64,000 bases of DNA, taken from Echinicola sp. 20G (GTDB lineage Bacteria; Bacteroidota; Bacteroidia; Cytophagales; Cyclobacteriaceae). Of this stretch, positions 28,315-35,530 are shown one piece after another; position 1 is the stretch's first letter, and every line of letters begins with the position of its first letter. The notes below the pieces were generated by a model. That model saw only the letters and a list, made by a program, of their open reading frames with translations, was not told the origin of the DNA and ran no database searches. A program made the translations under genes and the position numbers. Location of the stretch: positions 3,044,501 to 3,108,500 of the forward strand of contig NZ_AP024154.1 of assembly GCF_015533855.1 (NCBI RefSeq), in the 5' to 3' direction.

Positions 28315-29571
28315 ATGGAGAAAAGAACTGAAGGAGCTTGGTTGATTCACCACACAAAAAAAATACAAGAAGTCACAATAGCCTCTGACTTTGAAGATAT
28401 TGAACTTGCTGGTAAATGTGGATTATTTTTATCAAGTTTAGCGGCATCCGATGAAGATAGTACATTATCAAAGGATAAAGTTGAAGCAATTGCAAAGGCC
28501 ACTAACATAAAGAAAGTTGAATTAGCCGCCATAAAAGGGGCTTTGAAAGACTCTCAATTGATAGATATTTCTAAGTCTGGTGATGTTGTAGTATTGGGAA
28601 TTACAACATCTAATGTTCTATTGCATACATCAGACATTTTTAACAATACAACATCTGACAACTTTCAGAAGGCGTCCCTAGAACTTGCAAATTATAGCTC
28701 AGACGCTCCTATAAAGGATAATATTTTAAAAGAATATATTGGAGATATCTACAAACTCGAAAGTAGGAAAGCAGATAATCTTTTAAAGCAGGCAGAGGAT
28801 ATTCATTTAATTGATTACGAAGTATTTGATGATGAAAAGGTTTATTTTAATGGAAATCTTTTTAAACATGATGCTATCGAGAAAACTTCAAAAGTCTTAA
28901 GTTCCTTATCTGCTTCCGAATTGCGCAACTTTTCTGAAGTTGATTCATTATTAACAGAACAAGGTTGTATTACTTACGAAAAGGCTTTCTCAATTTTAGG
29001 GAAAGACTTGTTGGACAAACTTCAAGCTATTGCAATTTACGATTTTAATGAAGTTAGTAATGTCACCCATACGAAGGTGTTTATAACTAAACCATCTTCT
29101 TTTTCAAAGTTTGGAAATCCATTTGAGGATGATGCTTTAGATTTAGCCAAAGCATTTATATCTTCTTTAATGTATGGGATGTATATAAGTTCAAGAAATC
29201 GTGGAAAAATACAAGGTTATAGAATGTTAAGAAACACTGTAAGAAAATTGTTAAGAGGTGAGCGGGTAGGTCCTTGTACCGCAATTGGTCAGGATTATCA
29301 AGTATTAGAATTAAGCAGAGTTATACAACTGGAAAGTTCAGGGAATGGTATGTATTATATGCGACTATTAAAATTCGATATTGGGCAATTAGCATTAGCT
29401 GTATTAGAAAATGGTGATTTAGCAGAATATGAAACAATTAATACTGAATTGAAAAGTTCAAATGTTTCAAGTTATGCTGGACCTGAAAAACTTCGGACTG
29501 AAAATAGGAGAAAAAAGGATACTACTGGAAATAAAAATGTTGGTGAGCTTCTAAGGACAATGAGAGGATAA
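28315..29571 (+). CDS. Unknown protein, first gene of a coupled two-gene putative defence operon
   Basis: 418 residues, not recognised. The first 190 residues are helical with small repeated basic/acidic helices that could form winged-helix modules (KVEAIAKATNIKKVELAAIKG, written here as KVEAIAKATN and KVELAAIKG; KADNLLKQAEDIHLIDYEVF). A central region follows (SSLSASELRNFSEVDSLL), then a longer domain with SSLMYGMYISSRNRGKIQGY and a basic RKLLRGERVGPC segment. The tail is charged and disordered (TENRRKKDTTGN). No membrane segment or signal peptide. Its stop codon overlaps the next start (TAATG), so the two proteins are made together, which suggests a complex with the downstream nuclease. Confidence 0.6.
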   Translation: MEKRTEGAWLIHHTKKIQEVTIASDFEDIELAGKCGLFLSSLAASDEDSTLSKDKVEAIAKATNIKKVELAAIKGALKDSQLIDISKSGDVVVLGITTSNVLLHTSDIFNNTTSDNFQKASLELANYSSDAPIKDNILKEYIGDIYKLESRKADNLLKQAEDIHLIDYEVFDDEKVYFNGNLFKHDAIEKTSKVLSSLSASELRNFSEVDSLLTEQGCITYEKAFSILGKDLLDKLQAIAIYDFNEVSNVTHTKVFITKPSSFSKFGNPFEDDALDLAKAFISSLMYGMYISSRNRGKIQGYRMLRNTVRKLLRGERVGPCTAIGQDYQVLELSRVIQLESSGNGMYYMRLLKFDIGQLALAVLENGDLAEYETINTELKSSNVSSYAGPEKLRTENRRKKDTTGNKNVGELLRTMRG

Positions 29572-30581
29572 TGGAAAATCAAACAAAGCTTTTAAAGGGA
29601 GAACTTATGGAAGAAAAACTTCGGACTTATTTTCTCAATAATGGTTATTATGTTGCTAGAGGAGTTAAATATTCTTTTGAAAATAATGAAATTACAGATA
29701 TTGACTTATTTTTATACGGTAGATTTTCTAGCTTAGATAGGGTTCGAACAAATGTAGATATCAAAAATAAAAAAACACCCAAAGCATTTGAAAGAATTTT
29801 GTGGGCAAAAGGATTACAAGAATTATTAGGTTTTGATAATTGCGTAGTGGCTACTTCTGATAAAAAAGATGTTATTCGTAAGTATGGATTAAAGCATAAA
29901 GCAACAATTCTAGATGGTAATTTTCTTCAAAAATTACCAGAGGGAAATAATGAAAGATTGTCTGAAGAAGATTTATGTAAATTATTGGCTTCAATAAAAA
30001 GCTTTAAGGAGTATCGAAATCAAACTTGGAAAGGTTTATACGAATTATCTAAATCTAGATTATTAAACGAACTTGATTTTAGTGGTTATAATTCGACAAT
30101 AATTTTATTAAATTATTTTATTAGGAAATGTTTTGATAAACAAAAACAGAATGTTGCAATTAGAGCAACTTATGTAATCCTATCTCATAGTCTAATAATT
30201 CTTGATTTTCTACTAAAAGATATTGCATTTTTGGAACCGAGCAAAAGAAAGGAAGCTCTTAGTGATGGGTTTAAATATGGGAATTTAGGAAAAGAAGGTG
30301 TCAATAGGACAATTGAAATGGCGGTAAGAATTGCTGATTCAAAAATATCAGTAAATGAAATTAAGAAAGCACTTGATACAACTGAAATGGATATTTTAAA
30401 GGAATTTTTTTCTAAAGCTGAAACAACAAAAAAGATATTTAGTTGGGCAAAAGCATTTGAAGAATTAGCTTTTTCCAGACAATTTAAAAAGCCGTTAGAA
30501 CTGGATTCAGAAATAAAAAGTGTATTAGCAATTATGTTGGATTTTTATAAAATAAATAGAAAGGAATATTTTGAAATATAG
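29571..30581 (+). CDS. PD-(D/E)xK-like nuclease-fold protein of a two-gene operon
   Basis: 336 residues. The first 120 residues look like a restriction-endonuclease-like core: GELMEEKLRTYFLNNGYYVA (helix), YSFENNEITDIDLFLYG with the metal-binding Asp pair, then RVRTNVDIKNKKTPKAFERI, where D-x-K supplies the second acid and lysine, followed by a helix and CVVATSDKKDVIRKYG. The rest (about 130-336) is helical and unknown, with a hydrophobic patch ATYVILSHSLIILDFLLKDI. Translational coupling (shared A of TAATG) with the preceding gene and a setting among other nuclease-like genes support a defence role. Specificity cannot be read. Confidence 0.6.
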   Translation: MENQTKLLKGELMEEKLRTYFLNNGYYVARGVKYSFENNEITDIDLFLYGRFSSLDRVRTNVDIKNKKTPKAFERILWAKGLQELLGFDNCVVATSDKKDVIRKYGLKHKATILDGNFLQKLPEGNNERLSEEDLCKLLASIKSFKEYRNQTWKGLYELSKSRLLNELDFSGYNSTIILLNYFIRKCFDKQKQNVAIRATYVILSHSLIILDFLLKDIAFLEPSKRKEALSDGFKYGNLGKEGVNRTIEMAVRIADSKISVNEIKKALDTTEMDILKEFFSKAETTKKIFSWAKAFEELAFSRQFKKPLELDSEIKSVLAIMLDFYKINRKEYFEI

Positions 30582-30861
30582 GACAGTTTGAGAGGAAGTA
30601 AATGGTCAAAGATCCAAAGCCTGACAATGTAAAGTGGAGGAAAGAGATGTGCTATAAAACTTATTAGGGGAGGCATTGAAATTCAGACTAGTGCACTCCG
30701 GAAGTAATGTTTTTTGAGAGAGGAGGATAAAAATCAGTATTTCTTCCAATTTCCAGTTAGGCTGGTATGGGAATGACAGGTGTTTAACGAGCAGTGATAA
30801 GTTCGAAAAGAAGACATTATGATTATACTGAAATGACCACATCAAGAGAATATTATGAAAT
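30582..30861. other. Short non-coding stretch, possibly degraded
   Basis: No convincing gene on either strand; all frames break often. The sequence has scattered coding-like words, so it may be eroded coding DNA linked to the broken small membrane protein that follows. Confidence 0.4.
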
Positions 30862-31092
30862 ATGGGCAGCAAATACTCTAAAAATGAATTGATAGATTTC
30901 TTCCTCAAAGGAAGTGACAACTTAGTCAAAGCACTTTTATTTGGGTTTATTATAAGAGCATTCTTTTTGTTTTGGGGATAAGACTTTGACTTTCAAAAAC
31001 CATATGGAGTAATTCATGGATTTGTGGGAGGGGTAATTGTTGCTTGTTTATTGTTTTTAATTTACAATAGTAAAAAGCAAACCAAAGACTGA
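30862..31092 (+). pseudogene. Small two-helix membrane protein interrupted by an in-frame stop
   Basis: From the ATG at 30862 the frame gives 39 residues (GSKYSKNELIDFFLKGSDNL, then a hydrophobic helix ending FFLFWG), hits TAA at 30979-30981, and continues in the same frame for 36 more codons: DFDFQKPYGVIHGFVGGVIV, a second hydrophobic helix ACLLFLIYN, and a basic tail KKQTKD before TGA. Two helices either side of one stop look like a single small membrane protein broken by a nonsense change. The next gene starts 4 bases after the final TGA, so the full frame was probably part of that operon. Confidence 0.5.
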
Positions 31093-31096
31093 GCTA

Positions 31097-31810
31097 ATGG
31101 AAGCTGAATTGCAAGAAAAAGATGATTGGGCGAAAATCAGAAAAACACTGATTCTGTCCTATAAGTATGATAGTAATTGGGAAGATGCTATTAATTTGTT
31201 TAATAAAAGGCTACAACGTAAATTTTTTGAGCCAATTCAACATATTATCAAAGAGAAAAAGCTTAAGGGAGAAGGTTTTACAATAGTAACAGTTCAATGT
31301 GCATTAATCGAAATGTTTGCTGCTTTTAGAGTTGGGAAAATTTTCAATCACAATAAATTAAGTAATTCACCTAATTATGAATACAAAGAAAGCCAAAGAA
31401 TGTTTACTAGCTTTCTAAATTCGGCTTCTATTTTTAAGGACAATTTTTGGCAATTGAATGAAAAAAATAAATCTGAAATTGGCCGACCCTATAATGCTAA
31501 AGACTTTTATAAACAAGTTCGATGTGGATTAATGCATGAAGCGAGAACAAAAGGGGATTGGCATATAACAGCAACTCCTTTGACAAAATCAGTAAAATCA
31601 GAAAAACAGTTTCTTGTTACTGAAGATGGTAAAATTAAAATTTATAGAACGGTTTTGCATTATAGGCTCTTGGACTATTTGCGGGAATATTCAGTCAGCC
31701 TTCGTAAAGACGCAAAAGAAAGCGAAGAGCTGAGAAAGTTTTTTGCAAGAAAATTGGATCATTTGTTTGATTTTAAATCAGATTTAAAATATGATTGGTG
31801 GACCGAATAA
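31097..31810 (+). CDS. Uncharacterised protein with HEPN-like RX4H motif
   Basis: 237 residues, soluble and mostly helical. Features: an N-terminal acidic helix (EAELQEKDDWAKIRKTLIL), VQCALIEMFAAFRVGKIFNH, and DFYKQVRCGLMHEARTKGDW, in which RCGLMH fits the R-x4-6-H motif of HEPN ribonucleases found in many toxin and abortive-infection proteins. The motif lies at the end of a helix after polar residues, as in HEPN folds, but sequence alone cannot confirm the fold. It follows directly on the broken membrane protein. Confidence 0.45.
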   Translation: MEAELQEKDDWAKIRKTLILSYKYDSNWEDAINLFNKRLQRKFFEPIQHIIKEKKLKGEGFTIVTVQCALIEMFAAFRVGKIFNHNKLSNSPNYEYKESQRMFTSFLNSASIFKDNFWQLNEKNKSEIGRPYNAKDFYKQVRCGLMHEARTKGDWHITATPLTKSVKSEKQFLVTEDGKIKIYRTVLHYRLLDYLREYSVSLRKDAKESEELRKFFARKLDHLFDFKSDLKYDWWTE

Positions 31811-31883
31811 CGATAAGCGATTAAAAGTACCTAACAAATTACGGGTAGAGCAGTGATTTCCGTTTTTAGATGGCTTAGTTTCT

Positions 31884-32738
31884 GTGACTAAGCAAACCAT
31901 TCCAAAATCCCCAGATTTCTATTATTTATATACAATTATCAATATGTTTAACAATAAGTTATATAACTGGCCAAGTTTAAAAAAAGAGAATTCAATTATT
32001 TTAAATGAAGTTGTTGAAAATTGGAAAGTTTTGTTAAATAATAATTTGCCAGAAAATGATTATCATGAATTTATTAAAGAGCACGCTGGATTCTTCTTCT
32101 CTGGCTTTAATTGCTATCTGACATTATCTAAGTTAAAACTTGGTTCCGAATATGAGACAGATTTTATTAACATAAGAGACGAACGAAGCAATGGTATAAT
32201 TTATGAATTTATTGAGATAGAAAAGCCTTCAAGTAAATTATTTAATAAATATGGAACTCCTGCCAAAGACTTTAACAATGCTCTTCAGCAAATTAGAGAT
32301 TGGAAAAGATTCCTGATTGATAACAAATCATGGTTAAGAAAACTTTTACCCTCACAAACTACTAGAGTTTTACATGATGAAGGAGTATGTTTCACGATAA
32401 TTATTGGCAGGCGAAGTGATAACCATTTGGAAATAGAGAAAAGAAATCAGATTGCAAGTGAAATGGGAATCAAAATCAGGTCATTTGACTATTTAACTGA
32501 TTTGATTAAAAAACGAGAATTTTATCCTTTTGCCTGTTTGGATTCTGAAAAAGGCGATTTTGTTGAGAATCAGATGGAAAATCCATTTTACAAAGCAATA
32601 GGTGATTCCAAATGGAAAGAGTTTTGCTTGAAAAAGTTTAACTGGACACATTTTTATAAGAATAATTGTGAACAGATTTTAGAGATGCGTGAACATAATG
32701 ATTTGATTAAAAAATGGAAATTCATTGGGGAGAAGTAG
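31884..32738 (+). CDS. Shedu-like (DUF4263, SduA) putative antiphage nuclease
   Basis: 284 residues starting at a GTG (31884); no closer ATG exists before codon 21. The central part matches the DUF4263 nuclease domain of single-gene Shedu systems: LKLGSEYETDFINIRDERSN, then YEFIEIEKPSSKLFNKYGTP, and DFNNALQQIRDWKRFL. The D...E-x-K arrangement (TDF, then EIEK) and the AlxQIrdW helix are the characteristic signature. Flanking regions are unknown and may sense the trigger. It is the last gene before the CRISPR locus, and AT-rich like its neighbours. Confidence 0.65.
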   Translation: MTKQTIPKSPDFYYLYTIINMFNNKLYNWPSLKKENSIILNEVVENWKVLLNNNLPENDYHEFIKEHAGFFFSGFNCYLTLSKLKLGSEYETDFINIRDERSNGIIYEFIEIEKPSSKLFNKYGTPAKDFNNALQQIRDWKRFLIDNKSWLRKLLPSQTTRVLHDEGVCFTIIIGRRSDNHLEIEKRNQIASEMGIKIRSFDYLTDLIKKREFYPFACLDSEKGDFVENQMENPFYKAIGDSKWKEFCLKKFNWTHFYKNNCEQILEMREHNDLIKKWKFIGEK

Positions 32739-33033
32739 AGAAAATCTTACCCGCCAGGGTTAGTATGTCACTTCACCTTGATATTCTGGAGATTTGTAAT
32801 TCTTACGGATTAATTTGGTGAAATGACAAGTATAGAGTGGGCTCATTTGGTTAGCCCTTTTACTATTCTTTATATTGAAAACATTTTCAATTGGCACTTT
32901 TGGTCATTCTTTTGCATCGGCTTCCTGTTTTGGTAGTACCCAAACAGCGAACGGAAGTAGCCCTCGGTTGGGTGTTTGATCAGGTTTTAGTTTTGTAACA
33001 GGACAGTTAAAGTATCGTCGGTCATAAGGGAAA
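32739..33033. other. Intergenic stretch before CRISPR leader 1
   Basis: No gene. It contains a segment (32764-32822) with a diverged copy immediately after the second CRISPR array (46662-46713); shared words are CACTT, ACCT, ATAT, TTGTAATTC, TTTGG and GAA in the same order. Confidence 0.5.
32764..32822. repeat. Locus-flanking repeat, left copy
   Basis: Starts TATGTCACTTCACC and passes through TTGTAATTC to TTTGGTGAAA. Similar in order and spacing to 46662-46713 at the far end of the CRISPR-Cas locus, with a 7-base length difference. Confidence 0.4.
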
Positions 33034-33131
33034 ATTCGGCTATTGTAGGTCGACGATTTTTATTTTAAATGGTTATCAATAAATATGGGATAATAGCTTT
33101 TTTGAGTATGTTTTCCAAGACAAAAAAATGG
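33034..33131 (+). promoter_or_regulatory. CRISPR leader of array 1
   Basis: The 98 bases before the first repeat share with leader 2 the block CGGCTATTGTAGGTCGACGA followed by TTTTT and TTTTAA. The block starts 95 bases before the first repeat in both arrays (33037 and 43357). AT-rich sequence without genes lies between block and repeat. This is where array transcription and spacer integration should be directed, so both arrays are expected to be read on the + strand. Confidence 0.8.
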
Positions 33132-33623
33132 CCTTTAATCGCACCAGAGTGGAATTGAAATAAAAGAATCACTTAAACAGCTATGGAAAGATAAAGGCCT
33201 TTAATCGCACCAGAGTGGAATTGAAATGAGGACAGGGCGCGAGGGTTCGCAAACAACAAACACCCTTTAATCGCACCAGAGTGGAATTGAAATATGCCTG
33301 ATCAGTTGGCCTCACCTTCTCAATTCCCGCCTTTAATTGCACCAGAGTGGAATTGAAATCACCTAAGAGGCAATGTTGATGGCCTTTCATGGAATCCTTT
33401 AATTGCACCAGAGTGGAATTGAAATACAATTCGGAATTATCATCTTGTTTTATCTCAGATTCCTTTAATTGCACCAGAGTGGAATTGAAATTTTTGACTT
33501 CCTGAGTGTCCCAGACAAAAGCCTCCAACCTTTAATTGCACCAGAGTGGAATTGAAATATACCTGTGTAGATCCGTCCTGATCAAGGCCAAGCCCTTTAA
33601 TCGCACCAGAGTGGAATTGAAAT
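33132..33623 (+). CRISPR. CRISPR array 1, 8 repeats and 7 spacers
   Basis: Repeats are 30 bases and start at 33132, 33198, 33264, 33330, 33396, 33462, 33529 and 33594; spacers are 35-37 bases. The repeat begins CCTTTAATCGCACCA, then GAGT, and ends GGAATTGAAAT, giving the ATTGAAAT type 5' handle of Cas6-processed crRNAs. Repeats 4-7 carry TAATTGC instead of TAATCGC; the last repeat reverts to TAATCGC. The array differs from array 2 only at the central four bases (GAGT against ATCT or ATGT). It lies just upstream of cas6. Confidence 0.97.
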
Positions 33624-33844
33624 ACTAGAAGGCCCTTGGGTAGTCTTAGCCACCTCTTGATTGGGTCAATTTTGAAGGTCGGTTATAAAAAATACCATGA
33701 TTTGGGTATTTTTTTAAGTTTTGATATCCTCTATTTTGGAGATATTAAATTACTAAGCTTTTAGGACAGTTAGCGTCAATGCAATATCAGTTTTAAATTA
33801 TATTTTCTAGCTTAGTAAGCATTAGGAATAAACTCAAAATAGAT
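33624..33844. promoter_or_regulatory. AT-rich gap between array 1 and cas6
   Basis: 220 bases without a gene, presumably holding the cas6 promoter. I see no clear -33/-7 pair of the Bacteroidota type. A short dyad around AAATACC...GGTATTTTTTT (33690-33713) may end array 1 transcription. Confidence 0.4.
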
Positions 33845-34648
33845 ATGATGCAGTTTTTGGTCCATTTGCATAGAATGGGTAACAGTAACTTTCTTCCCTT
33901 AAACTATCAATACGAACTTTCCTCGGCCATCTATAGGATACTTGAAGAGGCTGATCCAGCCTATAGCCATTTTTTACATCAAGAAGGTTTTGCCTTTGGA
34001 AACAAAAAATACAAGCCCTTTACCTTTTCTTTTTTGGAGTTTGACCGATTCAAAATAGTGAAAGGGCATAACCGTCTTGAACATATGGGATCACAGGCTG
34101 TTTTGGATATTCGCTTTGCTATCGACCGAGCTGCAGAGGAGTTTATCAAGGGACTTTTCCTAAACCAGCATTTGAGTATTGGGGACAGGATCAGTCGGGT
34201 GGATTATGAAATCAGGCAGATAAAAGCAGCACCAAGGGTAGATTTCAAAGAAGAGATGTTATATCGCTGTACATCGCCGATGTTTTTGAGCTGTTCCAGG
34301 GAAGATGGTGGTGCGGACTACCTTTCGCCTGAGGATGGGCGGTTTAAGCCAGTTTTTGAAAACAACCTGATCCAGCGACTGATGAGTTTTCATGTACATC
34401 TGTCCCTTAAGGAAATGGAAGAGGATTTTCCAGCCATGGAATTTGTGCTCAAGTCCAGCCCCAGAAAGAAAGGAATCACACTGAAGGCCTTGGAGGAAAA
34501 GCCAATCAAGGTAATCGGCTACCAGTTTGATTTTATGCTCCGCGCCCCGACCATTATCCAAGAGCTGGGGTATTATGGAGGATTCGGCAGCAAGAATGCG
34601 TTGGGGTTTGGGTGTGTGAGGGTAAACGAAAAATCATTTCCTAAATGA
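33845..34648 (+). CDS. cas6: CRISPR-associated endoribonuclease Cas6
   Basis: 267 residues forming two ferredoxin-like RAMP folds. The N-terminal fold starts QFLVHLHRMGNSNFLPLNYQ and includes YQYELSSAIYRILEEADPAY and FTFSFLEFDRFKI. The C-terminal glycine-rich loop GYYGGFGSKNALGFGCVRV is the Cas6 signature. Cas6 cuts pre-crRNA within the repeats to leave the 8-base ATTGAAAT-type handle; both arrays here share it. The N-terminal region has His residues (LVHLHRMG) that could be catalytic. It sits alone on the + strand; an antisense insert separates it from the cas5-led operon. Confidence 0.95.
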   Translation: MMQFLVHLHRMGNSNFLPLNYQYELSSAIYRILEEADPAYSHFLHQEGFAFGNKKYKPFTFSFLEFDRFKIVKGHNRLEHMGSQAVLDIRFAIDRAAEEFIKGLFLNQHLSIGDRISRVDYEIRQIKAAPRVDFKEEMLYRCTSPMFLSCSREDGGADYLSPEDGRFKPVFENNLIQRLMSFHVHLSLKEMEEDFPAMEFVLKSSPRKKGITLKALEEKPIKVIGYQFDFMLRAPTIIQELGYYGGFGSKNALGFGCVRVNEKSFPK

Positions 34649-34670
34649 GGGAATTTCAGCAAATAATAAA

Positions 34671-34919
34671 CTATATATTCTCAGAAGAAGATGGAAGTTT
34701 AGTCGATTTAGGTTCTTTATTGAGTTTCTGCTTTAATTCTTCAACAAAGGGCGCAAACTTCTTTTCCAATTCCTCCATTCTTTCCTGGGACATGGGGTTA
34801 TGGGGTAAGTTGCGATCATCAAATGTACTATTGATGTTCTTTTTTGACATACTCAATATTACAAATATTAAAAAACAAAACCCAGATATAGTGCAGAATA
34901 ATGGGGTCTTTTTCTTCAT
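34671..34919 (-). CDS. Small membrane-anchored protein, antisense within cas locus
   Basis: 82 residues: one hydrophobic helix near the N-terminus (LFCTISGFCFLIFVILSM) followed by a charged, helical tail (QERMEELEKKFAPFVEELKQ). It overlaps the end of the preceding JAB-like gene by 92 bases in another frame. That is long for two intact genes; either both are made from overlapping frames, or a frameshift has split a longer protein with a C-terminal membrane helix. No family recognised. Confidence 0.45.
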   Translation of the reverse strand: MKKKTPLFCTISGFCFLIFVILSMSKKNINSTFDDRNLPHNPMSQERMEELEKKFAPFVEELKQKLNKEPKSTKLPSSSENI

Positions 34920-35352
34920 TTCTTATTTGGAACTGTGCTGTCAATTTTTCCACCATTTCTCTTGCTTGCTTTTCACATGTATCCAAAGTATCAGAAGTAG
35001 AACCATCCTCAAAATTTATGTTCCAGCCATTTTTTGGCCTTATCAAAGTATATATGGATTGTGTTGTTACTACTATCAGCTCCGCTATATCAAAATTAAC
35101 AGTAGCTTTAACGTCTTCAAAAGAAAAAGTAGAGCCGTTAGGATGGTTGTGAATTACTTTAGAATCTTTCAGTTCAAAGAGATATTCGTCGGGAATATGA
35201 ATCTGGTTGTATTCCCCCTTATATCGTCTTATTTGTTTGCTTTTCCTGAAAATGTACAAATGTTCTGTTTTTTTAAACCGAACCTTAGAGATGGCCTGCT
35301 GAATAGACTTAACTTCATCTCTAGGAAGAGGATAGTGAAACTTGTCATGCAT
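34828..35352 (-). CDS. JAB/MPN-like small protein, antisense between cas6 and cas5
   Basis: 174 residues from the ATG at 35352 (a TTG lies three codons earlier). Residues 66-80 read VIHNHPNGSTFSFED, close to the JAMM metal motif H-x-H-P...S-x-x-D of JAB/RadC-type domains, one residue shorter than RadC. The following strand AELIVVTTQSIYTLIRP is as expected for the fold. Acidic and lysine-rich composition on this strand, compared with a cysteine/phenylalanine-rich peptide on the opposite strand, supports it as the coding strand. It lies just downstream of the repeat-derived RNA candidate and could be controlled by it. Substrate unknown (peptidase, deubiquitinase-like or non-enzymatic). Confidence 0.6.
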   Translation of the reverse strand: MHDKFHYPLPRDEVKSIQQAISKVRFKKTEHLYIFRKSKQIRRYKGEYNQIHIPDEYLFELKDSKVIHNHPNGSTFSFEDVKATVNFDIAELIVVTTQSIYTLIRPKNGWNINFEDGSTSDTLDTCEKQAREMVEKLTAQFQIRNEEKDPIILHYIWVLFFNICNIEYVKKEHQ

Positions 35353-35372
35353 AATGGTCAAATTAAGTCAAA

Positions 35373-35397
35373 GAAAAACCAGGAGTCTGGCTCCTGG
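35373..35397 (-). terminator. Terminator-like hairpin after the crRNA-like element
   Basis: Perfect 7-bp stem CTCCTGG/CCAGGAG (35391-35397 and 35379-35385) with a 5-base loop, followed on the minus strand by TTTTTC. The JAB-like gene starts 21-26 bases further on, so its mRNA must read through this hairpin or start within it. Confidence 0.7.
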
Positions 35398-35469
35398 AGA
35401 ATCCAAATTGGTGCAATTAACTTTAAACTTATTAATACAAATTTTCAATACCATCTAGGATTCTAAAGC
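35379..35469 (-). ncRNA. Candidate crRNA-like regulatory RNA (pseudo-repeat, pseudo-spacer, pseudo-repeat, terminator)
   Basis: Read on the minus strand. Pseudo-repeat 1 (35469-35442) begins GCTTTA and ends GGTATTGAAAA, compared with CCTTTA and GGAATTGAAAT in array repeats. A pseudo-spacer starting TTTGTATTAATAAG follows. Pseudo-repeat 2 (35423-35394) contains TTAATTGCACCAATTTGGA against TTAATCGCACCAATCTGGA, 17 of 19 bases. It merges into a 7-bp GC hairpin CCAGGAG/CTCCTGG followed by TTTTT, a terminator for the minus strand. The layout matches CreA/CreR RNAs known from type I-B loci, which are Cas6-processed and direct Cascade to a promoter without cutting. RNA production is inferred. Confidence 0.6.
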
Positions 35470-35488
35470 AAAGATTGATAAATTATAC

Positions 35489-35500
35489 TATTAACACAAA
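35489..35500. promoter_or_regulatory. Site resembling the pseudo-spacer, upstream of cas5
   Basis: The minus strand reads TTTGTGTTAATA from 35500 to 35489. The pseudo-spacer starts TTTGTATTAATA: 11 of 12 identical, the mismatch being at position 6, a position not paired in type I crRNA-target duplexes. Bases 5' of the site are TTCCG, so a CCG-like PAM would be needed. The site lies 30-42 bases before the ATG at 35531, in the only gap able to hold the promoter of the cas5-cas8-cas7-cas3 operon. Confidence 0.45.
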
Positions 35501-35530
35501 CGGAATAAATATGTGTGTATGATTCGAGCA

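Noticed and set aside
30606..30929. 107-codon minus frame opposite the broken membrane protein
   Set aside because: Leucine/serine-rich with no motif, and it overlaps a better supported + strand frame.
34645..35466. A 273-codon + strand frame overlapping the end of cas6
   Set aside because: It is rich in Cys, Phe and Ile with no domain, is antisense to the JAB-like gene, and its end is simply the reverse reading of the pseudo-repeat. The minus-strand gene has the better composition and motif.
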